Shown here: positions 1-9,723 of the stretch, in pieces | How the letters are laid out: the number at the start of each line of letters is the position of its first letter | Position numbering within the stretch: position 1 is the stretch's first letter | NCBI RefSeq assembly: GCF_029360765.1 | Contig: NZ_JARKNA010000007.1 | Span: 65,957-129,956, forward strand | Origin: Terrimonas pollutisoli | GTDB lineage: Bacteria > Bacteroidota > Bacteroidia > Chitinophagales > Chitinophagaceae | DNA length: 64,000 nucleotides | Reading direction: 5' to 3' | Notes under the pieces: model-generated | The model's input: only the letters and a program-made list of their open reading frames with translations | Database searches by the model: none | What the model was told of the DNA's origin: nothing | Made by a program: the position numbers and the translations under genes

Positions 1-873
1 TGTTGCACCATCATTATCCCGAACCGTCAAACGGAAATTATATATTCCATCAACCAAACCCGACAAGGAAGCTGATGCCTGGGTAGCATTGCCAATCGTT
101 GCTGTATTGGGACCTGATACCTGTGTCCACTGATACGATGCTATCGTTCCATCTGCATCGGATGAGCCAGTCCCATTCAAAGTAGCTGTGCTCGTCGGCA
201 AAGTAATGGTGATATTGTTACCTGCATTTGCCACCGGAGCCTGGTTCACAACTGGGGCCGGGTTAACTGTTACAGTTACCTCATCCGTGTCTGTTGCACC
301 ATCATTATCCCGAACCGTCAAACGGAAATTATATATTCCATCAACCAAACCCGACAAGGAAGCTGATGCCTGGGTAGCATTGCCAATCGTTGCTGTATTG
401 GGACCTGATACCTGTGTCCATTGATACGATGCTATCGTTCCATCTGCATCAGATGAGCCAGTTCCATTTAAGGTAGCTGTGCTCGTTGGCAATGTAATCG
501 TAATGGCATTACCGGCATCCGCCACAGGTGCCTGGTTAACTACCGGTGCCGGGTTAACTATTACAGTCACATCATCGGTGTCTGTTGCACCATCATTATC
601 CCGAACCGTCAAACGGAAATTATAGGTTCCTGCTATCAAACCCGACAAAGAAGCCGATGCCGAAGTAGCATTGCCAATCGTTGCTGTATTGGGACCTGAT
701 ACCTGTGTCCATTGATACGATGCTATCGTTCCATCCGCATCAGATGAACCAGTTCCATTCAAGGTAGCGGTGCTCGTTGGTAAAGTAATCGTAATGTCAT
801 TGCCAGCATTAGCAACAGGCGCCTGATTCGGTGCCGGTTGACTGTTAGATACATTTAAAACAACCCAATCTGC
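1..873 (-). repeat. tandem 291-nt repeats coding for PKD domains
   Basis: Three nearly identical copies start at 1, 292 and 583, an exact 291-nt period (97 codons). The copies differ at scattered single bases, mostly in the linker. A fourth, clearly diverged domain follows at about 850-1080. The array continues past the left edge, so its full copy number is unknown. Confidence 0.9.
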
Positions 874-2139
874 ATCCGCAGCGCCTTCTGCATCGTATGC
901 TTCCAATCTGAAAGTATAAGTTCCGTTTATAAGTCCACTAAGGCTAACATCACTTGAGCTGGCATTTGCTAAGGTCGCATTGCCGGGACCCGATACCTGC
1001 ACCCACCGATAAGTATTTCCACCGGAACCTGATAAAGTGGTGGTAGTGGTTGTAACTGTTTTGTCCTCACCTGCATCGGCTGTAGGTCTGGGCAACCATG
1101 GTGGCATTTCATTCACCTGCACAGTTACCACAAATTCCCTTGACTGTTCACGAACCTGCCACAACTCATCTTCGGTAACACAAGTAATCAATTGTTCCGG
1201 AAAATTCATTGATGCAAGACTTTGTCCGCTGGAGTTGAGGCCATCCCAGGTAATGGGACCGCAATTTCCACCATCCCAGAAAGGATTATTGAAACCATCC
1301 TTATGTGTCCAGGTAGATTTATTCCCTTCAACGGTTATTTGCGAGCAGGATGCCCCCTGTTGCGCCCAAACGTAGATACCGACATTTGTCCAGGGTCTGC
1401 GTTCGGAGTAAACAGAATTATTTAGCAGCTTAATGTTATTACCACCTGCAATCCCGATTCCATAGTTGCCGGGAAATACGAGTTTATTGTTTTCAACAAT
1501 TACATAACCACCGTCAAAATCTCCACTCATTAAACCGCCACCAGAAGGACTCGGGCCACCTCCTCTGAACAGGTTATCTTTCACCAGTACAGGGCTTCCG
1601 GAAGTACCGTTTGAACGATACATATTAACGAGATCCTCCGCATATGATTCGCCCCGAAAACATTCACCGCGATTTCCACTTACACTATTGCCACTTCCGG
1701 TAACTGAATTGAATTGAACAAATTGCCCTCTGGGAAAAGGCCCCTGGGCATTGATAAATTGATTGTTATTGACTTTTATTCCAGAGCAGGAGGTAGCGTA
1801 TACACCCGATTTATTATTCGCGAAGAAACAATTCTCAATAGTGACATTACTACAATTTTCAAGCTCTACACCAATTCCTTTTGAAACGCCGAAATAGCAA
1901 TTACGGATCGTAATATTATTCCCATTAAAAATCGTGATATTATTTCCATTCATATTTGTGAAGGAAAGATTTTCAATCACAAAATTTGATTGGCCATTAT
2001 AAGTTCGGGGAGCGCTGGCAGGAAGCTTTAGATAATTAGTCTGCGAAAAAGAAACCTGACAACAAAATACACAGACAAGCGCAGCCACATAGTTTCGGAT
2101 GACGTTACCTACGGTAACGTAGTTTTTCGTAGGGTACAT
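1..2139 (-). CDS. secreted beta-helix protein with PKD-like repeats (C terminus outside window)
   Basis: The reading frame is open from 2139 to the left edge, so 713 codons are visible and the C terminus is missing. The start is chosen because it precedes a hydrophobic stretch at about residues 17-31 that ends in a plausible signal-peptidase site before QTNY. Residues about 40-330 carry short Asn-rich repeats (NNITIFNG, NNITIRNC, NVTIENC) of the sort that form a right-handed parallel beta-helix. From about residue 350 there are four PKD/Ig-like domains with SYQWTQVSGP and FRLTVRDNDGATDTD. A surface or secreted role is well supported; binding or cleaving a polysaccharide is only a guess, as no catalytic motif is evident. 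A type IX sorting domain could lie beyond the edge. The first 15 residues overlap a palindrome at 2103-2119. Confidence 0.8.
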   Translation of the reverse strand, partial: MYPTKNYVTVGNVIRNYVAALVCVFCCQVSFSQTNYLKLPASAPRTYNGQSNFVIENLSFTNMNGNNITIFNGNNITIRNCYFGVSKGIGVELENCSNVTIENCFFANNKSGVYATSCSGIKVNNNQFINAQGPFPRGQFVQFNSVTGSGNSVSGNRGECFRGESYAEDLVNMYRSNGTSGSPVLVKDNLFRGGGPSPSGGGLMSGDFDGGYVIVENNKLVFPGNYGIGIAGGNNIKLLNNSVYSERRPWTNVGIYVWAQQGASCSQITVEGNKSTWTHKDGFNNPFWDGGNCGPITWDGLNSSGQSLASMNFPEQLITCVTEDELWQVREQSREFVVTVQVNEMPPWLPRPTADAGEDKTVTTTTTTLSGSGGNTYRWVQVSGPGNATLANASSSDVSLSGLINGTYTFRLEAYDAEGAADADWVVLNVSNSQPAPNQAPVANAGNDITITLPTSTATLNGTGSSDADGTIASYQWTQVSGPNTATIGNATSASASLSGLIAGTYNFRLTVRDNDGATDTDDVTVIVNPAPVVNQAPVADAGNAITITLPTSTATLNGTGSSDADGTIASYQWTQVSGPNTATIGNATQASASLSGLVDGIYNFRLTVRDNDGATDTDEVTVTVNPAPVVNQAPVANAGNNITITLPTSTATLNGTGSSDADGTIASYQWTQVSGPNTATIGNATQASASLSGLVDGIYNFRLTVRDNDGAT

Positions 2140-2497
2140 ACGTATAAGATATTGGATTATAATAGGTTCTAATGTGAATTTAATCAAAGTATATGCCAAT
2201 TGCAAACAAAATCCTAAGGAAGTTTTGTTTTGTTGTGTGAAATCAATCCATGGCAAAATTTATATGAGAAAGCCCTTAGCGTTTTGACGAAGTAGAATTT
2301 TAGAGTCCTGCATATTCTGTTTAAATTCTTTTTTTTGAATTAATAGTATAATGCCAATTTTATTTTTATTTTTACCCATATGATCGCAATCAAGATCCTG
2401 TGATTAACTGCTAATCAGAGTTTTTACACTCTTTTGACTCCACTACTCCCAGCTAAAACCGCATAGTTTTTTTAATTCCGAGCAATTATTTATTATT
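2140..2497. other. divergent intergenic region, AT-rich
   Basis: This 358-base stretch separates the minus-strand surface protein from the plus-strand polysaccharide cluster, so it should hold both promoters. I see AT-rich sequence and near-matches to the Bacteroidota -7 box, but none exact enough to call. No RNA gene or short coding region was recognised. Confidence 0.5.
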
Positions 2498-3403
2498 ATG
2501 AAAACTCTTGCGCCAGTAGTGCTTTTCTGCTATAAGCGGCTAGATACTCTCAAGCTTACGATCGAAAATCTCCAACAAAATTTTCTTGCGTCTGAAAGTG
2601 AATTATTCATTTTTTCGGATGCTGCGAAGACGAAAGCTGATGAGCCGCTGGTTTCAGAGATCCGCCATTACCTGAAGACACTTGAAGGTTTTAAAAAGGT
2701 AACCATCACAGAAGCTGCTGAAAACAAAGGGTTGGCCAAATCCATCATTGGCGGAGTCACGGATATGCTGAATAAATATGACAAGATCATTGTGCTGGAA
2801 GATGACCTCGTTACCAGTCGGAATTTCCTTGTTTATATGAATGAAGGATTAAATTACTACGAGAATAATCCCAAAATATTTTCGGTTGCAGGTTTTAGTA
2901 CGCCTGTCAGGGGCCTGAAAAAGAATACGGTTTTTTTTACAAAACGTTCAGATTCATGTGGCTGGGGTACCTGGAAGAGCAGGTGGGAAAAAATTGACTG
3001 GGAGGTAAAGGATTATTCCTCGTTTATGAAGGATAAGTCAGCGCAACGAAAATTCAATGAAATGGGCTCAGATATGACTGGTTTATTGAAAAAACAACGG
3101 GAAGGCAAAATAAATTCCTGGGCCATAAGATGGTGTTTCCACCAGTTCAAACACGACCTGTATTCCGTTCATCCCGCCGTTTCAAAAATTCAAAACGTTG
3201 GGTTCGATTCCTCACATGCAACCCATACAAAAGAAAAGTTCAATCGGTTTTACACGCATCTTGACAACGACCCGACTTTATCAACAGATTTTTCTGTTCC
3301 GGTCAAAATAGACAAAAAGATCATTAATCAATTTACCCGACCCTATAAAATTTATAACAGGGCCTGGTACAAAATTGTAAATGCTGTATTATCAAAAATT
3401 TAA
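2498..3403 (+). CDS. glycosyltransferase, GT-A fold (GT2-like)
   Basis: A 301-residue cytosolic protein that should transfer a sugar from a nucleotide donor to a growing surface polysaccharide. The N terminus (APVVLFCYKRLDTLKLTIENL) has the layout of GT-A transferases, and the acidic motif VLEDD with D102/D103 sits where the metal- and nucleotide-binding DxD normally is. A later SCGWGTWKSRW segment (about residues 152-162) resembles the acceptor-side motif of GNT-I-like enzymes. No membrane segment is seen. It opens a run of plus-strand polysaccharide genes; the next gene starts 57 bases on. Donor and acceptor sugars cannot be read from sequence. Confidence 0.8.
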   Translation: MKTLAPVVLFCYKRLDTLKLTIENLQQNFLASESELFIFSDAAKTKADEPLVSEIRHYLKTLEGFKKVTITEAAENKGLAKSIIGGVTDMLNKYDKIIVLEDDLVTSRNFLVYMNEGLNYYENNPKIFSVAGFSTPVRGLKKNTVFFTKRSDSCGWGTWKSRWEKIDWEVKDYSSFMKDKSAQRKFNEMGSDMTGLLKKQREGKINSWAIRWCFHQFKHDLYSVHPAVSKIQNVGFDSSHATHTKEKFNRFYTHLDNDPTLSTDFSVPVKIDKKIINQFTRPYKIYNRAWYKIVNAVLSKI

Positions 3404-3460
3404 TTTCTATTTTCACCGATTATTAACCCCTTAAAAGTAGTAGTATAAAGAATTGACAAT

Positions 3461-4180
3461 ATGGCTGAATGTGCGATAATAACGACAAGTTGGGATGATG
3501 GACATCCATTGGATTTTAAAATTGCCGAGTTATTGGACAAATACAAACTGCCGGGAACATTTTATATTCCAAAAAATAATGCTGAAAATAGAGTGATGGA
3601 TGAAGGTAGTATACAGGCATTGGCAAAAAGATTTGAAATTGGGGGACACACATTAAATCATTTGACTGCGGAGGAAATTGATCTGAAAACCTGGAAAGTT
3701 GAAGTAGAAGCATGTTACAACTGGCTTTCAAACATAACCGGAGAATACCCTACTAGCTTCTGTTTTCCAAAAGGTAAGTACAACAAAGGGGCGGCTGATG
3801 TAGTTTTCAAGACTGGATTTAAGTTAGCCCGGACAACTGAGCTGATGAATTTAACAACAGGGACAGACAGAATAATTCCGACTACTATTCAAGTTTATGA
3901 ACATTCAAAGGTAACTTACTTCAAACATCTTCTAAAGAGAAGAAGATTCAACAATCTCTTTTTATGGATGCAGGGAAATTGTCAAACAGACATTGAACGC
4001 CTGGCAGACAAATACCTTGAAGAGTCGATTGCAAAAAATGGGTGCCTGCATATATGGGGGCATTCCTGGGAAATAGAAAATAAAGGCCTTTGGAAAAAGA
4101 TGGAAAATGTCTTCAAAAAGATTTCTGGCATCCCTGAAATAAAATATGTTTCCAACAAACATCTTATCCAATTTTCGTAA
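3461..4180 (+). CDS. polysaccharide deacetylase (NodB/CE4 family)
   Basis: A 239-residue protein with the NodB homology fold, expected to remove acetyl groups from a polysaccharide or lipid-linked sugar. Visible motifs are SWDDG (D12, D13; catalytic base and metal ligand), GGHTLNH (H63 and H67; the HxxxH metal pair), FCFPKGKYN at about residue 100, and HIWGHSWEI near the C terminus, matching motif 5 in which a His is catalytic. There is no signal peptide, so it may act on a cytosolic intermediate. It lies between two glycosyltransferase genes of the same cluster, which supports a role in exopolysaccharide modification. Confidence 0.83.
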   Translation: MAECAIITTSWDDGHPLDFKIAELLDKYKLPGTFYIPKNNAENRVMDEGSIQALAKRFEIGGHTLNHLTAEEIDLKTWKVEVEACYNWLSNITGEYPTSFCFPKGKYNKGAADVVFKTGFKLARTTELMNLTTGTDRIIPTTIQVYEHSKVTYFKHLLKRRRFNNLFLWMQGNCQTDIERLADKYLEESIAKNGCLHIWGHSWEIENKGLWKKMENVFKKISGIPEIKYVSNKHLIQFS

Positions 4181-4273
4181 TCGTTAGTTTTTCCAATCTT
4201 TTTTGAAAAACATCGCTTTTACAAACAACTAAAAGCTATTCGCAACCGGAACCTATCAAAAGAAAATTGTTTA

Positions 4274-5380
4274 ATGAGACCAAAAATACTGTTCATATTA
4301 CACCTGCCGCCGCCTGTACATGGCGCCGCCCTGATGGGCGACTATATAAAAAAGAACAAAAGAATCAATGAAACTTTTGAAAATAGCTTTTTGAATCTTT
4401 CAGCTTCAAAAAGTATAGATACGATTGGTAAAGCAAGTTCAAAAAAAGCTCTGTTTCTCGTTCAGCTCATCTATTCTACCATTAAATCTCTTATTCGCAC
4501 CAGGTATGCGGTATGTTATGTCACATTGACCAGCAAAGGCGTTGCTTTCTACAAGGATTTTTTGATTGTGACTATTTTGAAAATTTTCCGCAAAAAAATT
4601 CTACTTCATTTCCATAATAAAGGCGTTGCCGAGGGTAGTAAGAGTAATAAAATCAACCGGTTTCTTTATCAGTTTGTGCTGGGTGGAAAAAAAACAAGGA
4701 TCATCCTTTTATCACCTTTCTTGTATTCTGACATCAGCCAATATGTAGAACCTGCACGGATCTTTTATTGTGCCAATGGCATACCAGAAAGTAACAACAC
4801 ACCTGCGATAAAAGTAAAGCAGAGCCGCACCCGCCTTCTTTTTCTATCCAACATGATGGTGGCTAAGGGAGTGTTCACTCTTTTGGAAACATGCTTGCAA
4901 TTAAAGAAAAAAAATATCGATTTTGAATGTCATTTTGTTGGAGATTGGCTGGACATTACCGAAAATATGTTTACCGAAAAAGTAAATCAACTTGAATTGG
5001 GTGAAATTGTTACTGCCCACGGGAAAAAATACGGAATCGAAAAAAACAAATTTTACCAGGATGCAGATATTTTTGTCTTGCCTTCGTTTGACGAAACCTT
5101 CAGCCTGGTGTTACTTGAAGCCATGCAATTTGGATTGCCGGTTGTCGCTAGTGCTATAGGGGGTATTCCGGATATTGTTGTCGATAATGTAACCGGCTTT
5201 CTCGTTCCACGGCAAGATGCCAGTGCCCTGAGTGAAAAGCTCATCACTTTAATAAACAATCATGAATTACGTACATCTATGGGTATTGCAGCAAAAAAAA
5301 GGTTTGAGGAGAATTTTACGATGGACAAATTTGAAAGTAGATTTTTAAACATTTTAAACCAGGTTGCAGAGGCTGCTTAA
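4274..5380 (+). CDS. glycosyltransferase family 4
   Basis: A 368-residue GT-B fold transferase. The N-terminal half begins with ILFILHLPPPVHGAA, typical of the family, and the C-terminal donor-binding half carries the EX7E signature (E274 and E282 in FDETFSLVLLEAM) followed by GLPVVASAIGGIPDIV. It is soluble or peripheral, with no clear membrane helix. Within the cluster it probably adds one sugar of the exopolysaccharide repeat unit to a polyprenyl-linked acceptor. Sugar specificity is unknown. Confidence 0.85.
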   Translation: MRPKILFILHLPPPVHGAALMGDYIKKNKRINETFENSFLNLSASKSIDTIGKASSKKALFLVQLIYSTIKSLIRTRYAVCYVTLTSKGVAFYKDFLIVTILKIFRKKILLHFHNKGVAEGSKSNKINRFLYQFVLGGKKTRIILLSPFLYSDISQYVEPARIFYCANGIPESNNTPAIKVKQSRTRLLFLSNMMVAKGVFTLLETCLQLKKKNIDFECHFVGDWLDITENMFTEKVNQLELGEIVTAHGKKYGIEKNKFYQDADIFVLPSFDETFSLVLLEAMQFGLPVVASAIGGIPDIVVDNVTGFLVPRQDASALSEKLITLINNHELRTSMGIAAKKRFEENFTMDKFESRFLNILNQVAEAA

Positions 5381-5490
5381 ATTCGCAGCGATTTACGGAC
5401 AGAACAGTTACTGTTTCAATTAAACCTTACCAAATTTAGTATTGCTGTAATATTTGTACCTCGCTTACTTACTACGAAACACTAAATAAT

Positions 5491-6231
5491 ATGAAAACAA
5501 TACCAACCATCAATGTATTAGGTTATGAGGTGTTTAATTCCACGCTTGACAAAATTTCATATGACCAAAAAACATTACTTAATACTTTTAGCCCAAACTC
5601 TTACGGTCTTGCAACAAAAGATAAGGCTCTTGAAAAAGCACTAAAAGGAACAGATATTCTTGTTTTAGATGGAGTCGGTATTGCCATGGGATCGATACTG
5701 TTGCATGGAAAGAATATCAGGAAAATTGCCGGACAGGATTGTTTCGATTATTTTGTTGCAGAAGCAAATAAAAATAAACAGAAAGTCTTTTTTATGGGTT
5801 CCTCAGAGGCTACGCTGTCAAAAATTATTGCCCGGTTAAAAAAAGAATACCCTGACATTAGCGCTTCTTCTTACTCCCCTCCTTTTAAGTCTGAATTCAC
5901 ACAGGAGGATAATAATAAAATTATTGATGCCATAAATGCATTCGAACCCGATATTCTTTTTGTAGGGCTCACAGCTCCCAAGCAGGAGAAATGGGCCTAT
6001 GAACACAAAGACCGCATTAATGCCAGGATCATTTCTACAATTGGAAACGTATTTGACTGGTATGCCGGCAATAGTTCAAGACCGGCTAAAATATGGATAA
6101 AACTAAGGCTCGAATGGCTGGTAAGAATTTTCTTACGGCCTGAAATCTTCAAACGAAACACGGGTAATCAACTAAAATTTGTAAGGGACCTTCTATTGCA
6201 TATTACTTATATAAAAAGAATTAAAGATTAA
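5491..6231 (+). CDS. WecG/TagA/CpsF-type glycosyltransferase (GT26)
   Basis: A 246-residue member of the GT26 family, whose known members add ManNAc, ManNAcA or glucose to lipid-linked intermediates. Family hallmarks are LDGVGIAMGSILLHG near residue 58, FVGLTAPKQEKW near residue 157, and the C-terminal GNVFDWYAGNSSRPAKIW followed by a basic, aromatic tail (WLVRIFLRPEIFKR) that is thought to touch the membrane. It ends 3 bases before the next start, so the two are almost certainly co-transcribed. No gene symbol is given because the sugar is unknown. Confidence 0.87.
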   Translation: MKTIPTINVLGYEVFNSTLDKISYDQKTLLNTFSPNSYGLATKDKALEKALKGTDILVLDGVGIAMGSILLHGKNIRKIAGQDCFDYFVAEANKNKQKVFFMGSSEATLSKIIARLKKEYPDISASSYSPPFKSEFTQEDNNKIIDAINAFEPDILFVGLTAPKQEKWAYEHKDRINARIISTIGNVFDWYAGNSSRPAKIWIKLRLEWLVRIFLRPEIFKRNTGNQLKFVRDLLLHITYIKRIKD

Positions 6232-6234
6232 ACT

Positions 6235-7251
6235 ATGTTAAAAGTCGCATTGATTGGAGCCGGTAAGATGGGAATTTCTCATTTGTCAATTTTAGGAGCA
6301 TCCCCTGAAGTAGAGGTAGTGGGTGTTTGTGATACATCAAAAATGGTAAATGATTTTTTATCCAAATACGGGAATTTTAATTGCTTTACTGATTATAAAA
6401 AAATGATTGCTGAAGTGAGGCCTGATGCGGTGGTTGTGGCCGTACCCACAAAGTTTCACTACACAGTTATAAAAGATTTACTGGAAAACGGTATTCATGT
6501 TTTTGCCGAAAAACCTTTTTGCCTGACCGTACCCGAAGGAAAAGAATTGGTAGAACTGGCAGCGAAAAAAAATCTCGTTACACAAGTTGGCTATCACAAT
6601 AAATTCATTGGCACCTTCCGGGAAGTAAAGAAGATAGTCGACAGTGGTGTTCTAGGCGACGTATATCACTTCGTTGCCGAATCGTACGGCCCGGTTGTAA
6701 CAAGAAAAAAACAGGATACCTGGCGTTCCGACCCATCAGAAGGTGGTGGCTGCTTGCTCGACTATGCCTCTCATGTAATTGACCTGATAAACGACATACT
6801 TTCTCCTGTGAAAGCTTCAAAAGGCACACTCTTGAAATCAATTTACTCAAACCAGGTGGAAGATGCGGTTTATTCCCTGTTAGAGCTGTCATCCGGCGTC
6901 ACCGGGGTACTCTCTGTAAATTGGAGCGACGATACTTACAGAAAAATGTCGACTTCCATTACTATAGCAGGAACAAAGGGAAAGATTATTTCTGATGCTA
7001 ACGAATTGAAAGTTTACTTAAAAGGCGATGCCCAATTAAATGGCTATTCAAAAGGTTGGAATGTAAAATACATCACGGAACTAACCGAAGAGGTAGACTT
7101 CTATTTACGGGGAGAAGAATACTCTGCACAGTTAGACTATTTTATCCAGGCGGTTCAGAAAAAGAAACCGAATACCATCAACACCTTTGCCAGTGCACAC
7201 AATACAGATTACGCCATTTCAATATTAAAAAAAAGTTCAACTACTATATAA
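6235..7251 (+). CDS. Gfo/Idh/MocA-family oxidoreductase
   Basis: A 338-residue NAD(P)-dependent sugar oxidoreductase. The N terminus has the Rossmann motif IGAGKMGISH, and E92-K93-P94 is the family's EKP motif in which the Lys contacts the cofactor and substrate. The C-terminal alpha/beta domain contains GGGCLLDYASHVIDL, matching the usual substrate-site GG..xD.G.H segment. It sits in the polysaccharide cluster, so oxidation or epimerisation of a nucleotide sugar is the best guess. Its stop overlaps the start of the next gene by one base (TAATG), implying translational coupling. Confidence 0.85.
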   Translation: MLKVALIGAGKMGISHLSILGASPEVEVVGVCDTSKMVNDFLSKYGNFNCFTDYKKMIAEVRPDAVVVAVPTKFHYTVIKDLLENGIHVFAEKPFCLTVPEGKELVELAAKKNLVTQVGYHNKFIGTFREVKKIVDSGVLGDVYHFVAESYGPVVTRKKQDTWRSDPSEGGGCLLDYASHVIDLINDILSPVKASKGTLLKSIYSNQVEDAVYSLLELSSGVTGVLSVNWSDDTYRKMSTSITIAGTKGKIISDANELKVYLKGDAQLNGYSKGWNVKYITELTEEVDFYLRGEEYSAQLDYFIQAVQKKKPNTINTFASAHNTDYAISILKKSSTTI

Positions 7252-8123
7252 TGGAAAAAATTCTTTTTGGAGATAATCAATTCTTTGCCGTTAACCATAT
7301 TTCAGACGAAAAATCAAGGGCGCAGTCCATTCGCTTTAAAACAGATGAAGCCATTATAAAAACGCTGAATGATGCAAGAAATGAAGGAATCAATACTTTC
7401 ATGTGCACCACCCACGACAGGATCGCTAATATTTGTGATATCATCCGGAAACAACCGGAAAACTACCAGGGCTTTAAAATTTATCCCTGTATGCCTTATG
7501 CTCATAAGTACGCTAACGCCGTTACTGAGTTGGGCATAGCCGGTACACTTAAACAGTATGTGCCTGGCAATTTTTTTGGATCTCTATTTAAAGGAGGGGT
7601 TGCCTATTTATCAAAAGATTATATGGCAATCATGGAACTGCTGATCGATTCGGAAATGAAAATGTTCAAAGGAATAGACACCCCCGTTATTTTCTTACAA
7701 AACGTGATCACAGATTTGCTTTTGGGATTAAGGGCGGGAGAAGTTTTTGTTGCCTTCTATAAATATATTCAGAAAAAATATAACGCAGAGGCGGGTTTTA
7801 TCACGATGAATATGCCAAAGCTGCTGGATGTATTAGAAAAAGGAGGAATTAAAAATCCTATTATTTGTTCATCCATTAATAAAGCTGGTTTCCGGATGTC
7901 AGGCGGTAAAGAAATCTATGAAAAAACCTTAAAGGCAAGAGAGTTAAGAGCCATTGCAATGCAGGTATTAGGCGGCGGCGCTATTTCCCCGAGAGAAGCA
8001 ATCGAATATGTTAGTAACTTGCCGAATATTGAATCGATTTTGTTTGGAGCCTCCTCTAAGGGTAATATTCATGAAACGGCATCACTCATCCGTCATTATG
8101 ATCAAAAGCGTTTATCGGCTTAA
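7251..8123 (+). CDS. uncharacterised TIM-barrel-like protein of the polysaccharide cluster
   Basis: A 290-residue protein I do not recognise by name. The frame is open further upstream, but the ATG at 7251 fits best because it overlaps the preceding stop as TAATG and starts the conserved-looking MEKILFGDNQFFAVNHI. The last 60 residues (AMQVLGGGAISPREAIEYV, then PNIESILFGASSKGNI) resemble the C-terminal strand-helix units of aldo/keto reductases, so a TIM-barrel fold is likely. The canonical Asp-Tyr-Lys-His tetrad of that family is not evident. Its coupling to the sugar oxidoreductase upstream suggests that they act on the same sugar. Confidence 0.6.
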   Translation: MEKILFGDNQFFAVNHISDEKSRAQSIRFKTDEAIIKTLNDARNEGINTFMCTTHDRIANICDIIRKQPENYQGFKIYPCMPYAHKYANAVTELGIAGTLKQYVPGNFFGSLFKGGVAYLSKDYMAIMELLIDSEMKMFKGIDTPVIFLQNVITDLLLGLRAGEVFVAFYKYIQKKYNAEAGFITMNMPKLLDVLEKGGIKNPIICSSINKAGFRMSGGKEIYEKTLKARELRAIAMQVLGGGAISPREAIEYVSNLPNIESILFGASSKGNIHETASLIRHYDQKRLSA

Positions 8124-8247
8124 TATTTAGAGCGCAGTCCATTTAAAAAGTATCCTATCGTAATCCTGTTTATATTTCGAAGATTTGTATGAATGCCAAT
8201 GAAATTGAAAAACTAAGTGTAGTTGGAATGCATTCAAAAAAAATACA

Positions 8248-9636
8248 ATGAACCATAGACTTACAAATTTACTACGGATAACTTTTATTGTATTAGACTT
8301 AGTTGTATTGAACCTGGTATTCCTGATCTGCCAGTATGTTTTTGCAGACGCCATTCAATCCAATAAGATCCAATACACCTACTTATGGTTTTTTTCTAAT
8401 GTAGCCTGGTCCGTTGGAAGTTGGGGCACCCGTATTTATCACGATGCCTACATTTATTCCTTCGAAAGGTTTTCGAAGCGAACCATGTCGGCTTATGCAT
8501 ATTTTCTTGCATTGGTGATGCTCTACCTCTTCTTTTATAAAGAGGCGGATATTTCACGTTTATTCCTGGTCAGTATTCTTTCTTCCTTTGCCATTAGCTT
8601 GTTGATTAACCGGTTTATGCACCTGGCCATGCAACAATATTTTCAAAGCAAGGATCATATTGTTCGAAAAGTGATGATCATTGGCTATAATGACAGGGCA
8701 AAAAAATTGGCGACCTATCTTGAACAGGAGCCTCTTAAAACCGAAGTTGTGGGTTTTTGTGAAGAAGAAGAAAATGTAAATGAACTCTCGGTTTATCCCA
8801 TTGTAGGAAGCATCAGTGATGCCATCGAAGCATCCAAACAATATAAAGTCACTGAGATATTTTCCACCATTGCTCCTGAGCAGCAATCAGGGATTTACAG
8901 GTTAATTAATGAAGCAGACCAGGCTTGTATCCGTTTTAGAATTGTTCCCGACTTCAATCATTTTATTCGTAAACCAGTCCATCTTGACTATCTAAAAGAC
9001 ATCCCGGTTTTGTCACTACGCAAAGAGCCACTGGATGACGTGGGTAATCGCATAAAAAAAAGGTTTTATGATGTTGTGGCAAGTTCACTGGTAATCCTAT
9101 TTATTTTATCCTGGTTGATCCCTATTGTCGGTCTTTTAATCTGGCTGGAATCAAGAGGACCTATATTTTTTACCCAACAAAGAAGCGGTAAAGGCGGTAA
9201 GGCATTTAATTGCTTGAAGTTTAGAAGCATGAAGGTGAACAAAGAATCCAATGAAAAGCAAGCCACTAAAAATGATGACCGTATTACCCGGCTTGGAAGC
9301 TTTTTAAGAAAATCGAGCCTTGATGAAATGCCACAATTTCTGAATGTATTTATGGGTGATATGAGCATTGTTGGCCCCAGACCGCATATGCTGAAACACA
9401 CTGACGATTATTCGAAGCTACTGAATCGCTATATGGTTCGACATTTTCTAAAACCCGGCATAACAGGTTGGGCACAAATTCACGGCTATCGCGGCGAAAT
9501 AAAACATATGCAGGATATCAACAACCGGGTTGAATACGACCTCTGGTATCTCGAAAACTGGAGCCTTTGGCTCGATACCCGCATTATATTGATGACTGCC
9601 TTTAATATGGCGAAAGGAGAAAAGAACGCTTATTAA
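8248..9636 (+). CDS. polyprenyl-phosphate sugar-1-phosphate transferase (WbaP/WcaJ type)
   Basis: A 462-residue membrane protein that should start polysaccharide assembly by moving a sugar-1-phosphate from its nucleotide donor to undecaprenyl phosphate. Four hydrophobic segments occupy about residues 8-150, followed by a Rossmann-like CoA-binding-type domain (KVMIIGYNDRAKKLA), a fifth membrane segment (about 275-300) and the catalytic bacterial sugar transferase domain with LKFRSMK, RKSSLDEMPQ and VGPRPHM. This is the long, five-segment architecture of WbaP/WcaJ rather than the short PglC form. It is last in the cluster, separated from the previous gene by 124 bases. Confidence 0.9.
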   Translation: MNHRLTNLLRITFIVLDLVVLNLVFLICQYVFADAIQSNKIQYTYLWFFSNVAWSVGSWGTRIYHDAYIYSFERFSKRTMSAYAYFLALVMLYLFFYKEADISRLFLVSILSSFAISLLINRFMHLAMQQYFQSKDHIVRKVMIIGYNDRAKKLATYLEQEPLKTEVVGFCEEEENVNELSVYPIVGSISDAIEASKQYKVTEIFSTIAPEQQSGIYRLINEADQACIRFRIVPDFNHFIRKPVHLDYLKDIPVLSLRKEPLDDVGNRIKKRFYDVVASSLVILFILSWLIPIVGLLIWLESRGPIFFTQQRSGKGGKAFNCLKFRSMKVNKESNEKQATKNDDRITRLGSFLRKSSLDEMPQFLNVFMGDMSIVGPRPHMLKHTDDYSKLLNRYMVRHFLKPGITGWAQIHGYRGEIKHMQDINNRVEYDLWYLENWSLWLDTRIILMTAFNMAKGEKNAY

Positions 9637-9723
9637 TAACATTTTGTTATCTGCAGCGAACTTAGAATGATATTTGCTAAGGTGTAACCAACAATCACTT
9701 TTATTAGTTATATCTTAGGTCTG

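Noticed and set aside
188..1425. Plus-strand open frames in the first 1.4 kb
   Set aside because: They are shadows of the minus-strand PKD/beta-helix gene, which has a continuous frame with signal peptide and domain repeats.
3516..4171. Minus-strand frames opposite the polysaccharide deacetylase
   Set aside because: No domain, biased composition, and full overlap with a gene that has clear catalytic motifs.
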